A stretch of 8,633 bases of DNA, taken from NCBI GenBank assembly GCA_903888395.1, contig CAISTO010000479.1, positions 1-8,633 of the forward strand. Reading direction: 5' to 3'. Positions 6,542 to 8,633 of the stretch are shown piece by piece; the first letter of the stretch is position 1, and each line of letters opens with the position of its first letter. The notes beneath the pieces are model-generated. The model saw only the letters and a program-made list of their open reading frames with translations. It was not told the DNA's origin and did not search any database. The stretch is from an uncultured Bacteroidota bacterium (GTDB lineage Bacteria; Bacteroidota; Bacteroidia; UKL13-3). The translations under genes and the position numbers were made by a program.

Positions 6542-7786
6542 TTATACCAATAATTTAACTGGATTTTCCAATAAATCTTTCAATGTTTGAAGGAAAGCGG
6601 AACCAACTGCTCCATCAACTACTCGATGGTCGCAGCTTAAAGTTACCTTCATTACGGTGGCTACTTTCATTTGTCCATTTTCTACAATCACTGTTTCTTT
6701 GCTTCCGCCTACTGCTAAAATACAAGCATCAGGCGCATTAATAATGGCAGTAAATTGGTCAATTCCATACATGCCCAAATTAGAAATGGTAAAAGTGTTA
6801 CCTTCAAATTCGGTTGGTTGTAATTTTTTGTTTTTAGCTTTATCAGCCAATTGTTTTACTTCTGCACTGATGTGTGAAAGTGATTTATTATCGGCAAATT
6901 TTACAACAGGAACAATCAATCCATCTTCAATAGCAACTGCCACACCAATATGAATATGGTGGTTATATCTAATTTTATCGCCTAACCAACTTGAGTTAGC
7001 TTTAGGATTTTTACGCAATGAAGCAGCAACTGCTTTTACTATAAAATCGTTCACCGAAATTTTCACATCACCAGCAGCATTAATAGTTTTGCGGGCAGCA
7101 TTTACATTATCCATCACAATTTCCATGGTTAGGAAAAAATGTGGTGCAGTAAATAAACTATCGCTTAACCTGCGAGCAATTACTTTACGCATTTGCGAAA
7201 CTGGAACTTCATCGTAACTTTCAGTTCCAACAATAGCAGGAATTGAAATCATTGGCGCTGCTACTGTATTATTTGAAGTTTGAGCAGCAGGTGTAAATGT
7301 TTCAACATCACGTTTTACAATTCTTCCACCATCGCCACTGCCAGCCACCTGGTTCAATGAAATGCCTTTTTCTTCCGCTATTTTTTTAGCCAAAGGCGAA
7401 GCTTTTACTCTTCCTTCATCATGAGTATTTGTAACTTCAGCTGAAGTTTCAGCTACTGTTTCATTCGTTGCTGTTGGAGTTTCAGTTTTTGGAGCATCAG
7501 CTTTTGCAGGTGCATCGGCATTGCTTAATAAAGCAGAAATATCTTCTCCTTTTTGTCCAACTACCGCTATTAAAGCATCCACAGGAACACTTCCTCCTGC
7601 TTCAATTCCAATATGAAGTAAAGTACCTTTTACAAAATTTTCTAATTCCATGGTAGCTTTATCGGTTTCCACCTCAGCTAAAATATCTCCTGGTTTTATG
7701 TCATCGCCCACTTTTTTAAGCCATGATACAATAACACCTTCGGTCATTGTATCGCTCATTTTGGGCATGCGTATAGCTTCTGCCAT
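6542..7786 (-). CDS. pdhC: Dihydrolipoamide acetyltransferase, E2 of pyruvate dehydrogenase complex
   Basis: E2 moves the acetyl group from the lipoyl arm to CoA and forms the core of the pyruvate dehydrogenase complex in the cytoplasm. The 414-residue protein has one lipoyl domain (about 3-77; lipoyl lysine K43 in ETDKATMELE), an Ala/Thr/Pro/Glu-rich hinge (about 88-124), a peripheral subunit-binding domain (about 126-163, VKASPLAKKIAEEKGI...GSGDGGRIVKRDV), a second hinge, and the catalytic acyltransferase domain (about 190-414). The catalytic signature CDHRVVDG is at 385-392, with H387 and D391. The lipoyl and catalytic motifs fit PDH E2 better than the 2-oxoglutarate or branched-chain enzymes. 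One lipoyl domain is fewer than in the two-domain E2 of some Bacteroidota. No E1 or E3 gene is adjacent, so it seems to be transcribed alone from the promoter at 7817-7847. Confidence 0.94.
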   Translation of the reverse strand: MAEAIRMPKMSDTMTEGVIVSWLKKVGDDIKPGDILAEVETDKATMELENFVKGTLLHIGIEAGGSVPVDALIAVVGQKGEDISALLSNADAPAKADAPKTETPTATNETVAETSAEVTNTHDEGRVKASPLAKKIAEEKGISLNQVAGSGDGGRIVKRDVETFTPAAQTSNNTVAAPMISIPAIVGTESYDEVPVSQMRKVIARRLSDSLFTAPHFFLTMEIVMDNVNAARKTINAAGDVKISVNDFIVKAVAASLRKNPKANSSWLGDKIRYNHHIHIGVAVAIEDGLIVPVVKFADNKSLSHISAEVKQLADKAKNKKLQPTEFEGNTFTISNLGMYGIDQFTAIINAPDACILAVGGSKETVIVENGQMKVATVMKVTLSCDHRVVDGAVGSAFLQTLKDLLENPVKLLV

Positions 7787-7816
7787 TTATTTTTATATGA
7801 TTATTTTATTCTGTTG

Positions 7817-7847
7817 CGAAAATAACATTTGCTGTGATATATACCAA
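7817..7847 (-). promoter_or_regulatory. Candidate pdhC promoter
   Basis: On the minus strand a TTG (7847-7845) and TATTTTCG (7824-7817) are separated by 20 bases. The second matches TAnnTTTG at 7 of 8 positions, and the spacing is in the usual 19-21 range for Bacteroidota. The -7 element ends 30 bases before the pdhC ATG, giving a leader of about two dozen bases. Confidence 0.4.
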
Positions 7848-7885
7848 TGGTAAATAAATTTGTGAAAAATTATTCTGAATATATT

Positions 7886-7923
7886 AAAAAAACGCTACTT
7901 CAATTACATTTTTAATTAGTAGC
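7886..7923 (-). terminator. Intrinsic terminator for the LuxE-like gene
   Basis: Read on the minus strand, GCTACT (7923-7918) and AATTA (7917-7913) pair with TAATT (7906-7902) and AGTAGC (7899-7894), with a two-base bulge at 7900-7901 and a six-base loop. A G and seven T's follow (7892-7886). It lies about 100 bases past the stop of the LuxE-like gene and upstream of the pdhC promoter, so it would separate these two minus-strand genes. Confidence 0.7.
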
Positions 7924-7942
7924 TCAACTCTATATTTGTCAA

Positions 7943-7994
7943 GCAGATTGCGCAGAAAACCGCAGAAAAATCTGAGAATATCTGCGAAATTTGC
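7943..7994. repeat. Interspersed-type inverted repeat with CTGCG/CGCAG units
   Basis: GCAGATTGCGCAGA (7943-7956) pairs with TCTGCGAAATTTGC (7981-7994): 12 Watson-Crick pairs, one G-T and one mismatch. The 24-base middle holds a further small hairpin, CAGA-AAAA-TCTG (7963-7974). The block is distinctly richer in G and C than its surroundings and lies between a stop codon and its terminator, with no coding potential. Variants of the phrase TCTGCGAAATCTGCGGGAAA recur between genes of many Bacteroidota, so I take this as one copy of a dispersed REP-like element. That is from memory and is not shown by this window. Confidence 0.55.
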
Positions 7995-8020
7995 GGGAAA
8001 TAAATTGAACAACTTTTAAA

Positions 8021-8633
8021 CTATACTGTTAGCAAACTACAGCCTCTCACATCACTATAATCAAGCCTTCCAAGCACTTCAAAATGATTTTTTTCATTTG
8101 TAGAAGGGATAATTTTCCCAATATCTTGTGTTTGAATAAAGCAACATGAATTAATATTTGCTAAATCTATTACATTTATAACACCACTTTTGTTTTGGTT
8201 TACAAAACTAAAAGGATCTGTATTGTCACTAATTTTTATTTTCATCCAAGGCGCACATTCAAATATTCCATCGCCATAGCTGTATGCCTGACTTAATAAT
8301 TCTGTCATGCCATATTCCGAATGAATTTTATTTACTCCAAAACCATTTTGTATAATTGCATGAATTTCCGATCGAATCATTTCTTTTTTTCTACCTTTCA
8401 TACCGCCAGTTTCCATGACTGTTAATTCTGGAAAATTTATTTGAAATGTTGTTGCAAAATCCAATAATCCAAAAGTTGCACCTAGTAGAATTGTTTTTTG
8501 TTTTTTTGATTTTAGTTCATTCAAAACATCAAATAATTGTGCATGATTGTGCAAATAAAAATTACTTAATGAATGTTCACTTGCTTTTATTAATTCGTCA
8601 CACATCAAAATCAATGAGGAGCCATTTCGTTCC
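8021..8633 (-). CDS. LuxE-like acyl-protein synthetase, C-terminal part
   Basis: The frame is open to the right edge, so the N-terminus is outside the window and the TTG at 8614-8612 is internal; 203 complete codons are present. It resembles the LuxE / acyl-protein synthetase family, distant members of the acyl-adenylate-forming (ANL) superfamily. LuxE itself activates a fatty acid as acyl-AMP and carries it as an acyl-enzyme in luminous bacteria. Recognisable segments are GATFGLLDFA, METGGMKGRKKEMIRSE, SEYGMTELLSQAYS (YGxTE adenylate-binding motif, at about 8320-8279), DPFSFVNQ, GVINVIDLAN and the terminal GRLDYSDVRGCSLLTV. Non-luminous Bacteroidota carry such proteins, often labelled acyl transferase; their substrate is unknown. 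Stop at 8021-8023, then a REP-like repeat and a terminator. No lux genes are seen here. Confidence 0.85.
   Translation of the reverse strand, partial: ERNGSSLILMCDELIKASEHSLSNFYLHNHAQLFDVLNELKSKKQKTILLGATFGLLDFATTFQINFPELTVMETGGMKGRKKEMIRSEIHAIIQNGFGVNKIHSEYGMTELLSQAYSYGDGIFECAPWMKIKISDNTDPFSFVNQNKSGVINVIDLANINSCCFIQTQDIGKIIPSTNEKNHFEVLGRLDYSDVRGCSLLTV

Noticed and set aside
8612..8614. TTG on the minus strand as a start for the LuxE-like gene
   Set aside because: Codons before it (ERNGSS) are in frame, fit the family and run to the window edge; the gene is truncated by the window.
1..8633. CRISPR arrays, tRNA or rRNA genes, transposases, phage genes
   Set aside because: No regularly spaced repeats, RNA gene signatures or mobile-element proteins were seen.

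Overview
The window looks like chromosome from an AT-rich member of the Bacteroidota. The grounds are the C-terminal part of SprA (the outer-membrane translocon of the type IX secretion system, T9SS), a secreted M1 peptidase ending in a T9SS sorting domain, start sites without Shine-Dalgarno sequences but often with A-rich leaders, and promoter-like matches to the Bacteroidota TTTG / TAnnTTTG type. I cannot assign a genus.

Layout, plus strand: (1) 1-2432, the last third of sprA, entering from the left edge. (2) 2454-2508, two near-identical 20-bp palindromes just ahead of a MarR-family regulator gene (2530-2991), followed by a signal-peptide-bearing YceI-family gene (3084-3698) and a strong intrinsic terminator (3718-3750). 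(3) 3847-5811, a secreted M1-family metallopeptidase with a T9SS type A sorting domain. (4) 5889-6508, a two-gene MntA/HepT-type (MNT-HEPN) toxin-antitoxin module with a 4-base ATGA overlap, bounded by short imperfect direct repeats.

Layout, minus strand: (5) 6542-7786, dihydrolipoamide acetyltransferase (E2 of the pyruvate dehydrogenase complex), convergent with the toxin-antitoxin pair and with its own candidate promoter at 7817-7847. (6) 7886-7923, a terminator for the gene to the right, and 7943-7994, a relatively GC-rich interspersed-type inverted repeat built on CTGCG/CGCAG units. (7) 8021-8633, the C-terminal part of a LuxE-like acyl-protein synthetase running off the right edge.

The genes do not form one pathway. 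SprA and the M1 peptidase are linked through T9SS (channel and probable cargo). MarR and YceI look like a regulator-target pair or small operon. The MNT-HEPN pair is a self-contained stress or defence module that may have been inserted between the peptidase and pdhC. Nothing here is clearly a new multi-gene system. The items most worth following up are the tandem palindromes at marR, the repeat-bounded toxin-antitoxin cassette, the structured intergenic repeat, and the LuxE-like gene.
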